The notes under the pieces: generated by a model
The model's database searches: none
What the model saw: only the letters and a program-made list of their open reading frames with translations
Told to the model about the DNA's origin: nothing
Shown: in pieces, positions 8,371 to 17,700 of the stretch
How positions within the stretch are numbered: the first letter of the stretch is position 1
Layout of the letters: the number at the start of each line of letters is the position of its first letter
From: an uncultured Mediterraneibacter sp.
GTDB taxonomy: Bacteria; Bacillota; Clostridia; Lachnospirales; Lachnospiraceae
NCBI GenBank assembly: GCA_944381495.1
Contig: CALWLJ010000003.1
Location: 124,001 to 188,000 of the forward strand
Direction of reading: 5' to 3'
DNA: 64,000 bases
Translations under genes and position numbers: made by a program

Positions 8371-8586
8371 ATTCATCTTCCTTTCTGTCTGAGTCAGGGC
8401 ATTGTCTCGCAGCACGTCCGTAATCTGCCGGAGTTTGTCAGCCCTTACTGCAAAGTAATCTTATCAGAAAATCTCTCAAGATAAAAGGTTCTTTTGTCAA
8501 TTCTTTTATCATTTTGAAAAATAATTCTGCTTTCCGTGGTGTCCGGCCTCTCCATTCCTTGTCAGACTACGCAGCAAAGACAAGGA

Positions 8587-9348
8587 TCAGCCGCGCAGTG
8601 CTTCGGCCATCTTCTCCTTCGATTCCAGGACATACCCGGCAAGGACCCGGATCCTGTCGTCATCCATCCGGCTGACAGGAGCAGAAATACTGAAGGCATA
8701 TTTTGCTTTTCCCAGATAATCCTTCAGACTGCAGGCTATGCACCGCACGCCGGTCTCATTTTCTTCATTATCTAGTGCATATCCACGTTTCCTGGTCTGT
8801 TCCAGTTCCTTCTGAAACGCATCATAATCTGTGATCGTATAAGGTGTCAGACGCTCGATCCGGCTGCTGTTCCATATCTCCTCCGCCTCCCATGCATCCA
8901 TCTGTGCAACCATGGCCTTCCCCACACCGGAGCAGTACAAGGGGATCCGGCTTCCGATTCTGGACACCATCTGTATTCCGTTATTAAATGATTCTACCTT
9001 ATCTATATAGACTGCATCCAGTCCGTCCCGTTCCACAAGGTGGACCGTCTCTCCCGTCACTTCCATCAGATGTCTCAGATAGGGCCTTACAGTCTGCACC
9101 ACATCCACCTTGCTCATGATCTTGTTTGCCATATCTACGATCTTGAATGTAGGCTCATATTTCCCATCCGACTCATTCTGCCGGGCATATCCCATATAAA
9201 TAAGTGAATTCAGTACCCGATGGGCTGTACTTTTATTCAGGCCCAGAGTAGTGCTGAGATCCATCAGGCCAATGCTCCCGGTGTCAGCCAGGAGTTCCAG
9301 TGCATGAAACAGGCGGTCAGCCACCTGTATCGGATTTTTCTGTTCCAT
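8587..9348 (-). CDS. IclR family transcriptional regulator, probable uronate/KDG repressor
   Basis: Winged-helix N-terminus (LMDLSTTLGLNKSTAHRVLN) and a C-terminal effector domain (SRIGSRIPLYCSGVGKAMVA, GYALDNEENETGVRCIA) define an IclR/KdgR-type regulator of 253 residues. The start at 9348 has GGGAGG seven bases upstream. It is divergent from eda, and the shared 220-base region holds two TTTCA-N5-TGAAA palindromes, one next to each gene. By family and context it probably senses 2-keto-3-deoxygluconate or its phosphate and represses eda, itself and perhaps kdgK. Confidence 0.85.
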   Translation of the reverse strand: MEQKNPIQVADRLFHALELLADTGSIGLMDLSTTLGLNKSTAHRVLNSLIYMGYARQNESDGKYEPTFKIVDMANKIMSKVDVVQTVRPYLRHLMEVTGETVHLVERDGLDAVYIDKVESFNNGIQMVSRIGSRIPLYCSGVGKAMVAQMDAWEAEEIWNSSRIERLTPYTITDYDAFQKELEQTRKRGYALDNEENETGVRCIACSLKDYLGKAKYAFSISAPVSRMDDDRIRVLAGYVLESKEKMAEALRG

Positions 9349-9374
9349 CAAAACACCTCCCGCATCAGAAAACA

Positions 9375-9391
9375 GTTTCACAATATGAAAC
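9375..9391. promoter_or_regulatory. Candidate IclR operator 1
   Basis: GTTTCACAATATGAAAC is a palindrome with six-base arms and a five-base centre, 27 bases upstream of the iclR-type start. The same TTTCA-N5-TGAAA core recurs at 9533-9547, and the two are 158 bases apart centre to centre. Confidence 0.55.
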
Positions 9392-9471
9392 ATATATTAC
9401 CATAAAATACATTCTTGCACAACTATCCTATGTTTACAAAATAAAACTTAAAATTTGACACTTTTTTATAC

Positions 9472-9499
9472 TTGACTTTTTTCTGTAAGCAGGTATACT
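9472..9499 (+). promoter_or_regulatory. Candidate eda promoter
   Basis: TTGACT (9472-9477) and TATACT (9494-9499) are 16 bases apart. The second IclR palindrome lies about 33 bases downstream of the -10 box, a position suited to a roadblock or repression. Confidence 0.55.
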
Positions 9500-9532
9500 T
9501 GTAATTAGGATGTATCACATCGCGGAACATAT

Positions 9533-9547
9533 TTTCACATTATGAAA
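9533..9547. promoter_or_regulatory. Candidate IclR operator 2
   Basis: TTTCACATTATGAAA has the same arms and nearly the same centre as the palindrome at 9375-9391. It lies in the 5' leader of eda, 21 bases before the start codon. Confidence 0.55.
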
Positions 9548-9568
9548 CTCAAAAAAGGAGAGTCAAAG

Positions 9569-10210
9569 ATGAACGAAGTTTTAAAAGAAATTGAAAAGAT
9601 CGGTATTGTTCCTGTAGTTGTTCTGGACGATCCAAAAGACGCTGAGCCGCTGGCTCAGGCACTGTGTGACGGCGGTCTTCCCTGCGCGGAAGTTACTTTC
9701 CGTACAGGCGCAGCTGCCGAGTCTATCCGCATCATGGCTGAGAAGTTTCCGAACATGCTTGTAGGTGCAGGTACTGTTCTGACTACAGATCAGGTTGACC
9801 GCGCAGTAGAAGCAGGTGCGAAATTCATTGTCAGCCCGGGACTTAACCCGAGGATTGTAAAATACTGTGTAGAAAAAGGCATCCCGATCACACCCGGATG
9901 CGCAAACCCCAGCGACGTAGAGCAGGCTATTGAGAACGGACTGGATGTTGTAAAGTTCTTCCCGGCTGAGCAGGCTGGCGGACTTGCATATATCAAAGCA
10001 ATCGCAGCACCTTATGTAGGAATGAAATTCATGCCTACAGGTGGAATCAATGCCAAGAATGTAAGAGACTACCTTGCATATGACAGGATCCTTGCATGCG
10101 GCGGAAGCTGGATGGTTAAGGCTGATCTGATCCGTGCAGGCGAATTTGACAAGATCAGAGATCTGGTTAAAGAAGCAGCGGAAATTGTAAAGGAAAGCCG
10201 GAACAAATAA
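9569..10210 (+). CDS. eda: KDPG/KHG aldolase
   Basis: Cleaves 2-keto-3-deoxy-6-phosphogluconate to pyruvate and glyceraldehyde 3-phosphate, and often 4-hydroxy-2-oxoglutarate to pyruvate and glyoxylate. The 213 residues contain the family motifs: CAEVTFRTGAA, LVGAGTVLTTDQV, the Schiff-base lysine in DVVKFFPAEQAGG, and FMPTGGIN. AGGAG lies eight bases before the ATG at 9569; an upstream in-frame ATG at 9542 lacks a site. It is followed by a terminator and then kdgK, the kinase that makes its substrate. Confidence 0.95.
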   Translation: MNEVLKEIEKIGIVPVVVLDDPKDAEPLAQALCDGGLPCAEVTFRTGAAAESIRIMAEKFPNMLVGAGTVLTTDQVDRAVEAGAKFIVSPGLNPRIVKYCVEKGIPITPGCANPSDVEQAIENGLDVVKFFPAEQAGGLAYIKAIAAPYVGMKFMPTGGINAKNVRDYLAYDRILACGGSWMVKADLIRAGEFDKIRDLVKEAAEIVKESRNK

Positions 10211-10281
10211 TTTTGCCAACTAACTTTTATATAAACCCAAATTTGTAAACGGGATGCTGTCTGCCATGCGGCATCCCCTCC

Positions 10282-10313
10282 AAAATACCTCGCAGAGTCC
10301 TGCGGGGTATTTT
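10282..10313 (+). terminator. Terminator after eda
   Basis: AAAATACCTCGCA and TGCGGGGTATTTT form a 13-base stem with one wobble, ending in T residues. A smaller GGGATGC/GCATCCC hairpin lies just before it at 10251-10277. Confidence 0.8.
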
Positions 10314-10330
10314 GCTAAAGAGCAGCAGAA

Positions 10331-10344
10331 GAAACAAATGTTTC
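10331..10344. promoter_or_regulatory. GAAAC-AAAT-GTTTC palindrome before kdgK
   Basis: A perfect palindrome 23 bases before the kdgK start, just upstream of its AGGAGG. It looks like the KdgR boxes of enterobacteria, with arms inverted relative to the two TTTCA-N5-TGAAA sites near eda. Control of kdgK by the IclR-type regulator is an inference. Confidence 0.4.
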
Positions 10345-10366
10345 CAAATATACAGGAGGTAATAAT

Positions 10367-11389
10367 ATGAACAAATCCTTTGATCTTCTTTCTCTTGGGG
10401 AAGTCCTGCTCCGTCTTTCCCCTCCCAGCAACGAACGTCTCGTAAGAGGAGAAACACTCCAGAAACAGGTGGGAGGCGCCGAACTGAACGTTGTCTCCGG
10501 TGTATCCCTTCTCGGGCTCCGTACAGGAATTATTTCCAAGCTTCCCGCCAATGATATCGGTACATATGCAAAGAACAGAATCCGTTTCTGCGGCGTCAGC
10601 GACGATTACCTGGTGTATGATGATTCACCGGATGCCCGTCTGGGGATCTACTATTACGAAAACGGTGCATATCCCAGGAAACCAGGTGTCGTCTACGACC
10701 GGAGGCACTCCACCATCAACGCCATCTCTGTTGATGATTTTGACGAGTCGCTCTTCCACTCTACCCGTTGCTTCCACACAAGTGGAATCACCCTGGCCCT
10801 CAGTGAGCAGTGCCGGAACACAGCTGTCGAGATGATCCGCCGTTTCAAAGAAGCGGGAGCTCTGATTTCTTTCGACGTAAACTTCCGCGGAAACCTGTGG
10901 ACCGGAGACCAGGCAAGGGAATGTATTGAGAAAATCCTTCCTTATGTGGACATCTTCTTCTGTTCCGAGGAAACTGCCCGGCTTACCTTCTTAAAAGAAG
11001 GCGATGCGAAAGATATCATGAAGAGCTTTACAAAAGATTACCCGATCCGGATTGTGGCTTCCACTCAGCGAGTCGTACACAGCCCGAAGATCCATACTTT
11101 TGGTTCCATTATCTACGACGCTCAGAGTGACAAATATTACGAAGAAGAGCCTTACCGCAATATCGAAGTTGTGGACCGTATCGGAAGCGGAGACGCCTAT
11201 GTATCCGGTGTACTGTACGGGCTTCTCTCAGATCCGGACAACTGCCAGAGAGCTCTGGAAATCGGAAATGCTACCAGCGCCGTAAAGAATACAATCCCGG
11301 GCGACCTGCCTTCATCTGATCTGAAAGAAATTGAAAACGTGATCAAAGGACATAAAGCTGTCGGACCTCAGCTTGAAATGGACCGCTGA
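10367..11389 (+). CDS. kdgK: 2-Keto-3-deoxygluconate kinase (PfkB family)
   Basis: Phosphorylates 2-keto-3-deoxygluconate to the substrate of the aldolase encoded just upstream. The 340 residues begin with FDLLSLGEVLLRLSPP, have the first PfkB signature region (VGGAELNVVSGVSLLG) and the second as DRIGSGDAYVSGV, with serine where most members have alanine. SFDVNFRGNLW is the typical KdgK substrate segment. AGGAGG lies eight bases before the ATG. Assignment to KdgK rather than another PfkB sugar kinase rests on these segments plus the eda and uxaC neighbours. Confidence 0.88.
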   Translation: MNKSFDLLSLGEVLLRLSPPSNERLVRGETLQKQVGGAELNVVSGVSLLGLRTGIISKLPANDIGTYAKNRIRFCGVSDDYLVYDDSPDARLGIYYYENGAYPRKPGVVYDRRHSTINAISVDDFDESLFHSTRCFHTSGITLALSEQCRNTAVEMIRRFKEAGALISFDVNFRGNLWTGDQARECIEKILPYVDIFFCSEETARLTFLKEGDAKDIMKSFTKDYPIRIVASTQRVVHSPKIHTFGSIIYDAQSDKYYEEEPYRNIEVVDRIGSGDAYVSGVLYGLLSDPDNCQRALEIGNATSAVKNTIPGDLPSSDLKEIENVIKGHKAVGPQLEMDR

Positions 11390-11399
11390 TCAGCAAATA

Positions 11400-11449
11400 A
11401 AAACCCGCCCCGCTTTCTCTCTTTTCCGAGACAAAGCGGGGCGGGTTTT
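11400..11449. terminator. Bidirectional terminator between kdgK and uxaC
   Basis: AAAACCCGCCCCGCTTT (11400-11416) and its complement (11433-11449) form a 17-base stem with A and T flanks on both sides, serving convergent kdgK and uxaC. Confidence 0.85.
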
Positions 11450-11528
11450 CACTTTATGCTGCCACGGATTGCTCCGCATTTCATGCAGGCATGAAACACA
11501 TGGCCTTTTGCCCCTGGCATCATTCACA

Positions 11529-12947
11529 TTATTCTACTGTATCCAGATTAAATCCAAAGTATCTCACTGCATTATTGTAGGAAATGTCCTTTACAATTTT
11601 TCCGAGAACTTTCATATCCTTCGGATATTCTCCGTTCTCAACCCAGCCGCCGATGAGCTCACAGAGAATTCGTCTGAAATACTCATGTCTTGCATAAGAA
11701 AGGAAGCTTCTGGAATCCGTCAGCATTCCTACAAAGTTGCTCAGGCATCCAAGATTTGCCAGAGATGTCATCTGCTTCATCATACCGGTCTTATGATCAT
11801 TGAACCACCATGCGGAACCCTGCTGGATTTTTGCAGCAGCCGAGGAGTCCTGGAAACAGCCCAGAATCGTGCCGATTGCTTCATCATCATTGGGATTCAG
11901 GCTGTAGATGATCGTCTTAGGCAGTTCATCTGTCACATTCAGGGCATTGAGAAAATCTGCCGTCTGCCCAGAGGGGGCATAGTTGTTAATGCAGTCAAAT
12001 CCTGTATCCGGTCCAAGGCGGTCGAACATCGAGGTGTTGTTGTCCCTCTTGCATCCATAGTGAAGCTGCATCGCCCAGCCAAGCTTACTGTACTCTCTTC
12101 CCGCGAAGAGCATGAACTCCGTCTTGTATTTCAGTTCCTCTTCCTTCGTAATCTGACCGCCCGCCAGTTTCTTCGCAACAATAGCTTCGATTTCTTCCTC
12201 AGAGGCCGGAACATACATTACATACTCAAGAGCGTGATCGGAAGCACGGCATCCCATCTCATTGAAGAACGCCATTCTCTTCTTCAGCGCCTCTTTCATA
12301 TCGGCAAATGTCTTCACTTCCATGCCGGCTGCCTCTCCCAAAGTCTTCAGGTAATCTGCGAAACCAGGTTTCTCGATTCCCATCGCCTTGTCCGGACGCC
12401 ATGCAGGCAGTACCTGTACGTCAAAACTTTCATCCTCTTTCAGGACCTTGTGCCACTCAAGAGAATCCGCCGGATCATCCGTTGTACACAGCAGGGTAAC
12501 TCCTGACTGTTTGATCAGATTGCGGACTGTCATTCCATCCTCCGCCAGTTTCGCATTGCAGATATTCCATACTTCCTCTGCTGTCTCGCCGTTTAATACA
12601 CCATGATATCCGAAATATCTCTGCAGCTCCAGATGACTCCAGTGATACAGCGGGTTGCCGATGCCTCTCTCCAGTGTCTCAGCCCATTTCTGAAACTTCT
12701 CACGGTCGGAAGCGTCGCCAGTAATATATTTTTCCTCCACACCGTTGGAACGCATGAGACGCCACTTATAATGATCTCCTCCCAGCCATACCTGTGTGAT
12801 GTTGTCAAACTTTCTGTCCTCGGCAATCTCCTTCGGATTGATGTGACAATGATAGTCCAGGATCGGAGTCTTTGCCGCATATTCGTGATACAGTGCCTTT
12901 GCCGTATCTGTACTCAGAAGGAAATCCTCATCCATAAATTGTTTCAT
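11529..12947 (-). CDS. uxaC: Uronate isomerase (glucuronate/galacturonate isomerase)
   Basis: Interconverts D-glucuronate and D-fructuronate, or D-galacturonate and D-tagaturonate, the first step of hexuronate breakdown. The 472-residue protein matches E. coli UxaC from end to end: FMDEDFLLSTDTAKALYH, metal-binding DYHCHINP, GDHYKWRLMRSNGV, ASDREKF, NPLYHWSHLELQRYF, LPAWRPDKA and MLTDSRSFLSYARHEYFRRI. The reductase and dehydratase steps (UxaB/UxuB, UxaA/UxuA) are not in the window, so the pathway is completed elsewhere. The LacI-type regulator upstream and the IclR-type regulator nearby are the likely controllers. Confidence 0.96.
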   Translation of the reverse strand: MKQFMDEDFLLSTDTAKALYHEYAAKTPILDYHCHINPKEIAEDRKFDNITQVWLGGDHYKWRLMRSNGVEEKYITGDASDREKFQKWAETLERGIGNPLYHWSHLELQRYFGYHGVLNGETAEEVWNICNAKLAEDGMTVRNLIKQSGVTLLCTTDDPADSLEWHKVLKEDESFDVQVLPAWRPDKAMGIEKPGFADYLKTLGEAAGMEVKTFADMKEALKKRMAFFNEMGCRASDHALEYVMYVPASEEEIEAIVAKKLAGGQITKEEELKYKTEFMLFAGREYSKLGWAMQLHYGCKRDNNTSMFDRLGPDTGFDCINNYAPSGQTADFLNALNVTDELPKTIIYSLNPNDDEAIGTILGCFQDSSAAAKIQQGSAWWFNDHKTGMMKQMTSLANLGCLSNFVGMLTDSRSFLSYARHEYFRRILCELIGGWVENGEYPKDMKVLGKIVKDISYNNAVRYFGFNLDTVE

Positions 12948-13023
12948 AAGTTTTGTTCTCCTTTCTTGAATCCTCCTCCCGCCGGAGCAGAAGGCCTCTC
13001 CCGTTTTGTATATAATAAATCAT

Positions 13024-13066
13024 CGGTTCTTAATATGGCAGGGAAACAGCCATATTCCGGGAACCG
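13024..13066 (-). promoter_or_regulatory. Leader hairpin between the LacI gene and uxaC
   Basis: CGGTTC (13024-13029) pairs with GAACCG (13061-13066) and AATATGGC (13032-13039) with GCCATATT (13049-13056). No T-run follows, so it is not a standard terminator. A TATAAT lies upstream on the minus strand at 13113-13108, so the hairpin may sit in the uxaC leader. Confidence 0.45.
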
Positions 13067-13150
13067 CAACCCGCTTTTCCACAGCCCCGCAGCAGAAACC
13101 TTGCTTCTATTATACAGGTCCCAGTCTCCGGTCTGTTTACCGGCGCAGCA

Positions 13151-14152
13151 TCAGAAATCTGTAGTACACCGCTTTACGAGAGTACACTCCACCGGAATCT
13201 TTGCCGGAATCTTCTCTCCTTTTACTACTTTCATCAAATTATCAATGGTCATACTGCAAAGTTTCTCCCCCGTATTATCGACAGAAGTAAGTTCCGGCTC
13301 GCAGCAGATAGCATACTCCGAATTGTTGTATCCGATAACCGCCAGATCTTCCGGAATAGACAGTCCCTTGGCATGAGCATACTTAACCGCTCCTACGGCA
13401 AGTCCGTCATCTGTAGCCAGAACACTGTCAAAGACAAGAGTCCGCCGGGACAGTAAAATATCTCTCACGTACTGGATCTGATTTTTCAGACAGAGCTTCA
13501 GTTCCCCCAGTACGGGAAGCCCATTCTCCTTCAGCGCTCTCTCATATCCCGCCATTTTTTTCATCACACTGTATGTGTCCGAGTCCGTCAGGAAGAGGAT
13601 CCTCTGCCGTCCGGAGGCGATCAGTTCAGAAACAGCCTCATAAGCAGCCTGCTCGTCCTGGCTGTATACACAGTATATGTTATCTCCTTCCACCTCGCCA
13701 TTAATCAGAAATACCGGGATCTTTGCCGATGCTTTCCTGATATATTCACAACCGCTTCCCGCAGTCCCCACATCTGCGTAGGTGGACCCTACCAGGACAA
13801 GAGCGTCAATCCTCTTTTTCATGATCAGATCCACTGCATTTTCCTTTTTCTTCTGCTGATACCCGCTGCAGTACAGGATACAGTCATATCCATATCCCCT
13901 CAGCCGGTGTTCCAGACACGCCACAGCATTGGCCATATACATGTCTGCCACATCCGGGCAGATGATACCGATCGTCTGCATAGAATCCAGCCCCAATCCC
14001 CGTGCAAATACATTGGGAGTATAATTGTTTTCCTCCATAACAGCACGCACCTTCATCTTCGTCTTCTCACTGACCCGGGGGCTGTCATTCACCACCCGGG
14101 ATACCGTGGCAATGGAGACTCCGGCCAGTTCTGCAATATCATAAATATTCAT
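13151..14152 (-). CDS. LacI family transcriptional regulator
   Basis: A 333-residue repressor with the N-terminal LacI helix-turn-helix (NIYDIAELAGVSIATVSRVVN) followed by a periplasmic-binding-protein-like core (IGIICPDVADMYMANAV, VLATDDGLAVGAVKYA, AVIGYNNSEYAICCEPELTSV). The start at 14152 is preferred because AGGGAG lies nine bases upstream; ATG at 14161 directly abuts that site. It faces uxaC downstream on the same strand and has LacI-type operators around its own promoter. Control of uronate genes is inferred from position. Confidence 0.85.
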   Translation of the reverse strand: MNIYDIAELAGVSIATVSRVVNDSPRVSEKTKMKVRAVMEENNYTPNVFARGLGLDSMQTIGIICPDVADMYMANAVACLEHRLRGYGYDCILYCSGYQQKKKENAVDLIMKKRIDALVLVGSTYADVGTAGSGCEYIRKASAKIPVFLINGEVEGDNIYCVYSQDEQAAYEAVSELIASGRQRILFLTDSDTYSVMKKMAGYERALKENGLPVLGELKLCLKNQIQYVRDILLSRRTLVFDSVLATDDGLAVGAVKYAHAKGLSIPEDLAVIGYNNSEYAICCEPELTSVDNTGEKLCSMTIDNLMKVVKGEKIPAKIPVECTLVKRCTTDF

Positions 14153-14245
14153 ATTCTCCATCTCCCTGACAGGTCTGCTCTTCTTTTTGTGCGTTCAGAT
14201 TTTTCCTTTTCTTCTCTCCTGCCGTCTCCTATCACTCTCCTGGCA

Positions 14246-14297
14246 GGTAACCGCTTACATTTACTTACATTATACCGGATGCTTTCTGTCAGAGCAA
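14246..14297 (-). promoter_or_regulatory. Promoter of the LacI gene with operator at the start site
   Basis: On the minus strand TTGCTC (14297-14292) and TATAAT (14274-14269) are 17 bases apart. GGTAACCGCTTACA (14246-14259) lies where transcription would begin and has the form of a LacI-family operator with a central CG, so autorepression is likely. Confidence 0.6.
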
Positions 14298-14425
14298 TTC
14301 TTTTTCTGTTGTAAAATTTGCTGAAACTCTTTACATTATTTTGTCTAAAGTGCTGTTTTTGTCATATTTTATTCATATCATTCCTTTTTCGATCAACTCC
14401 GCCGGGAAAAGATTACAGGTTGGAA

Positions 14426-14439
14426 TGTAAGCTCTTACA
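14426..14439. promoter_or_regulatory. LacI-type operator palindrome
   Basis: TGTAAG-CT-CTTACA has perfect six-base arms and resembles the site at 14246-14259. The pair is 180 bases apart, suited to looping. Outside these sites the 344-base gap between 14153 and 14496 holds no gene I can support. Confidence 0.5.
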
Positions 14440-14496
14440 ATCATGCTGTCCAAAAAAGAGAGTTTTTCCTTATTCACACAATCCAGGCAAACAGAA

Positions 14497-14766
14497 TCAG
14501 AGTATCCTGCCCACAGCCCACAGGATCAGCAGGCAGTGCAGGATCAGCATCACAGGTACTCCCACATAAAACTTTGGCTTTTTGGTTTTGTGATGAAACA
14601 GAAACATCCCTGCCAGAGCGCCGGCAGAACCGCCGATCAGAGCAAGAAACAGCAGAGTCCTCTCCGGGATCCTCCACTTTCCTGTTTTTGCCTTCCATTT
14701 GTCCAGGCCGTATGTGATCCATGCAATAATATTTATTGTGATCAGATAATACATCACATATCTCAT
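14497..14766 (-). CDS. DUF1294 small membrane protein
   Basis: An 89-residue protein with three or four hydrophobic segments and the DUF1294 signature: YGLDKWKAKTGKWRIPERTLL, then GGSAGALAGMFLFHHKTKKPKFYVG. The cytoplasmic loop with DKxKA and the RxPE motif is conserved in the family. Its start overlaps the addA stop by four bases (ATGA), so it is translated from the addBA message. No function is established for DUF1294; the coupling to addA is positional only. Confidence 0.85.
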   Translation of the reverse strand: MRYVMYYLITINIIAWITYGLDKWKAKTGKWRIPERTLLFLALIGGSAGALAGMFLFHHKTKKPKFYVGVPVMLILHCLLILWAVGRIL

Positions 14767-17700
14767 AGCGGAATCTCCTTTCTCAAGGTAAAGGAATATA
14801 TGATCTTCTCCTTCACCGGTTTTTCAAGCAGCCTGGACAGGGCCTCCGCGTAATAGTCCAGCTGGGCGTGATATTTTTCTTTCAGTTCCGCTGCCGCCCT
14901 TACTTTATCCGTCTTATAGTCCAGCACTACCAGCCCGTCATCTTCCTCAAAATACACGTCAATAATCCCCTGAACCAGTATCATTTCCTGACTGTTTTCT
15001 TCCGGATAAATCTCTGCAGCGTCAACTCCCATTACAAAAGGCTGCTCTTTGTGAAGGCGTCCTCTGACCGCCGCCGCGGACATCCTCTGACCTGCGGAAC
15101 ACTTCAGAAAGCTCAGAATGTCCTCCGGACGGATGCACTCCGCCATCTCCCGAGTCAGCTTTCCCTGTTCCCGGAAACGATCTACGGCCTGCTTCAGTCC
15201 GTCTTCATCGTATGTCACTGTAAAATCAAGCAGCTCCAACAGTTTATGGTAGGCGCTTCCCCGTGAAGCCCCGGTCAGTCCCTCTTCCTCAGTCAGAAAC
15301 CGCGGGATCAGCGGCACCACCTCCGGTTCCTCATATAGTTCCTCTCCTGCCTCTTCCGCAAGGATCGAATATTTTTTCAGCTCAGATACTGTAAATTTTC
15401 TCTTCAGGCGGCCGTCATCTTCATATGGATAATGATAGTTCATCTGTTCCTTCAGACTCTGCCGCAGAGCAGGATCATATATGTTTTCCACATTCCAGCG
15501 GCGGAGTACATCCAGGGCGATTTCTTCCGCCTGTTCCTCTGCCTGTTCTCTTTCCCTCAGTTCTCCGGCCGTAAAAATCCGCACCGTGATCGGACAGTCC
15601 GGTTTTTTCCGGCCGGAAGCCATATCATAAATTGCAGGGAGAAGCCAGTCCAGACAGGTCTTCGCTTTCTCCAGTACATAAAGAGGAATTTCATTATACC
15701 CAGAGGTTCCGCCCCTTTCCGCATCTGCCGTTTCATCCCAAATATCTTCCGACGGATTCAGTATAACCTCAGGCAGACTGCCCGTCCCGGTCATGATCAG
15801 CTTTTCCTTCGCTCTGGTCATGGCAACATAAAGGATGCGCAGCTCTTCTGCCAGATTTTCAAGAGTGACCTCTTCCTGGATCACCTTCTTCAGAAAAGTT
15901 GGAGCCTTTGTCCTGCGCTCCAGGTCTACGTCATCCATTCCAACACCCAATTCGGGGTGAAGCACAATACTCCCTTTTGTATCCTGTGTATTGAACCGCT
16001 TTCCCATTCCCGCGGCAAACACTACCGGGAACTCCAGTCCCTTGCTCTTGTGAATACTCATGATCCGGACCGTATCCGCCTGCTCGTCCATTACACTGGC
16101 CTCGCCGTAATCTACATCATACTTTTTCAGCTGGTCGATATATCTGACAAAATTGAACAGTCCTTTATAGCTGGTCCCCTCGAAGGCTGATGCCTTCTCT
16201 ACCAGCATCTCCACATTTGCTGTCCGCTGAACGCCCCCGGGCATTGCCGCGATACTGACCCCGTATCCGGTCTCATCAAGAATCTCTGACAGCAGATCGT
16301 GAATCGCTGTATATGGTACTCTGCTCCGGAATCCTTCTGCCTGCCGGCAGAACCGCTTCAGCTTCTCTCTCAGCTCCGGAAGTATAGGGGCAGAGATGTC
16401 ACGTTCTTCCAGCTGCATTCCCGCATAGAGGGAAACTGCCTCGTAAAACGGCACATTGGGATATGTGATACGGATCTGAGCCATTTCCTTCGTATCCAGC
16501 CCGCCTATAGGAGAAGTCAGGACTGCTGCCAGCGGCAGATCCTGCCTGGCATTGTCCAGTATCTTCAGATAATCCAGAAGAACACTGACCTCATATGTCT
16601 CGAAGTATCCCTCTCTGCTGACGGAGTAGGCAGGGATCCCTTCCTCTGCCAAAACGGAGGCAAAAGTCTCCGCCCAGCCCCGGATGCTTCGGGTCAGGAT
16701 CACGATATCCCGATACTGGATTCTTCTGTATCCGCCGGTCTCTTTGTCCATCACAAGACCACAGCCGGTCAGTCCCCGGATCCTGCGGGCAATCATACGC
16801 GCCTCGGCCCTGCGCTCCTCCTCTCCATCCAGCTCGGACTTATCCAGCAGAAGCAGTTCTGTCCGGTCATCAAAAATTCCTTCTCTTATCTCCGGCGCAT
16901 CTTCCGGCAACGGCGGAAAATCAGCCCCGGGCCAGAGCGCTGCATTATCATCGTACTCGATCCCGCCAAATTCCCTGCGCATAATGCGCCGGAAAATATA
17001 GTTGGCGCCCTCCAGCACCTCCGGTCTGCTTCGGAAATTGCGGTGGAGGTCGATTCTCTGCCGGTCTCCTCCTTCCAGACTGTAAGTATGGTATTTCTCC
17101 ATAAACAGCTCTGGTCTGGACAGGCGGAACCGGTAGATGCTCTGCTTCACATCTCCCACCATGAAAATGTTATACTGCCCCGTCTCAATCCGGGCGACAC
17201 TGGTCAGGATTGCCTCCTGCACCAGGTTGCTGTCCTGATACTCGTCGATCATCACTTCCTCGAACTGTTCCTGATACTCCCGTGCCACAGCCGAGGGGAC
17301 CAGCCTGCCCTCACTTTCTTCTGTCAGGATGGCAAGAGCGAACTGCTCCATGTCGTTGAAGTCGATCATATTTCTCTCTGCTTTCTTTTCCCGGAGCATA
17401 ACAGCAAACCGCTTCACCAGCTCCCCCAGCATTTTCATCATGGGGGCAGTCTCTTCCATATCTTTCCGCCATACTTCCGGCGGAACGTAGAAGTATGCTT
17501 CCTGCAGATCCTTTACCAGCTTTTTCACCTGATCCCGTATCTTCTTTACCCGCTCCTTCTTCTCAGGAGAAACGGTCTCATCCTTCTTTGCAGACAGCCG
17601 TTTCCATGAGACGGTGCTGATCCGGTCATACATCTCTTCCAGACTCCCGGCCTGGCCGATTTTCCGGATTTCCTTCAGATCAGCCTCGATCATGTCACCG

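Noticed and set aside
9581-10219. A 212-codon minus-strand frame
   Set aside because: It is the complement of eda, which has full family motifs and a ribosome binding site.
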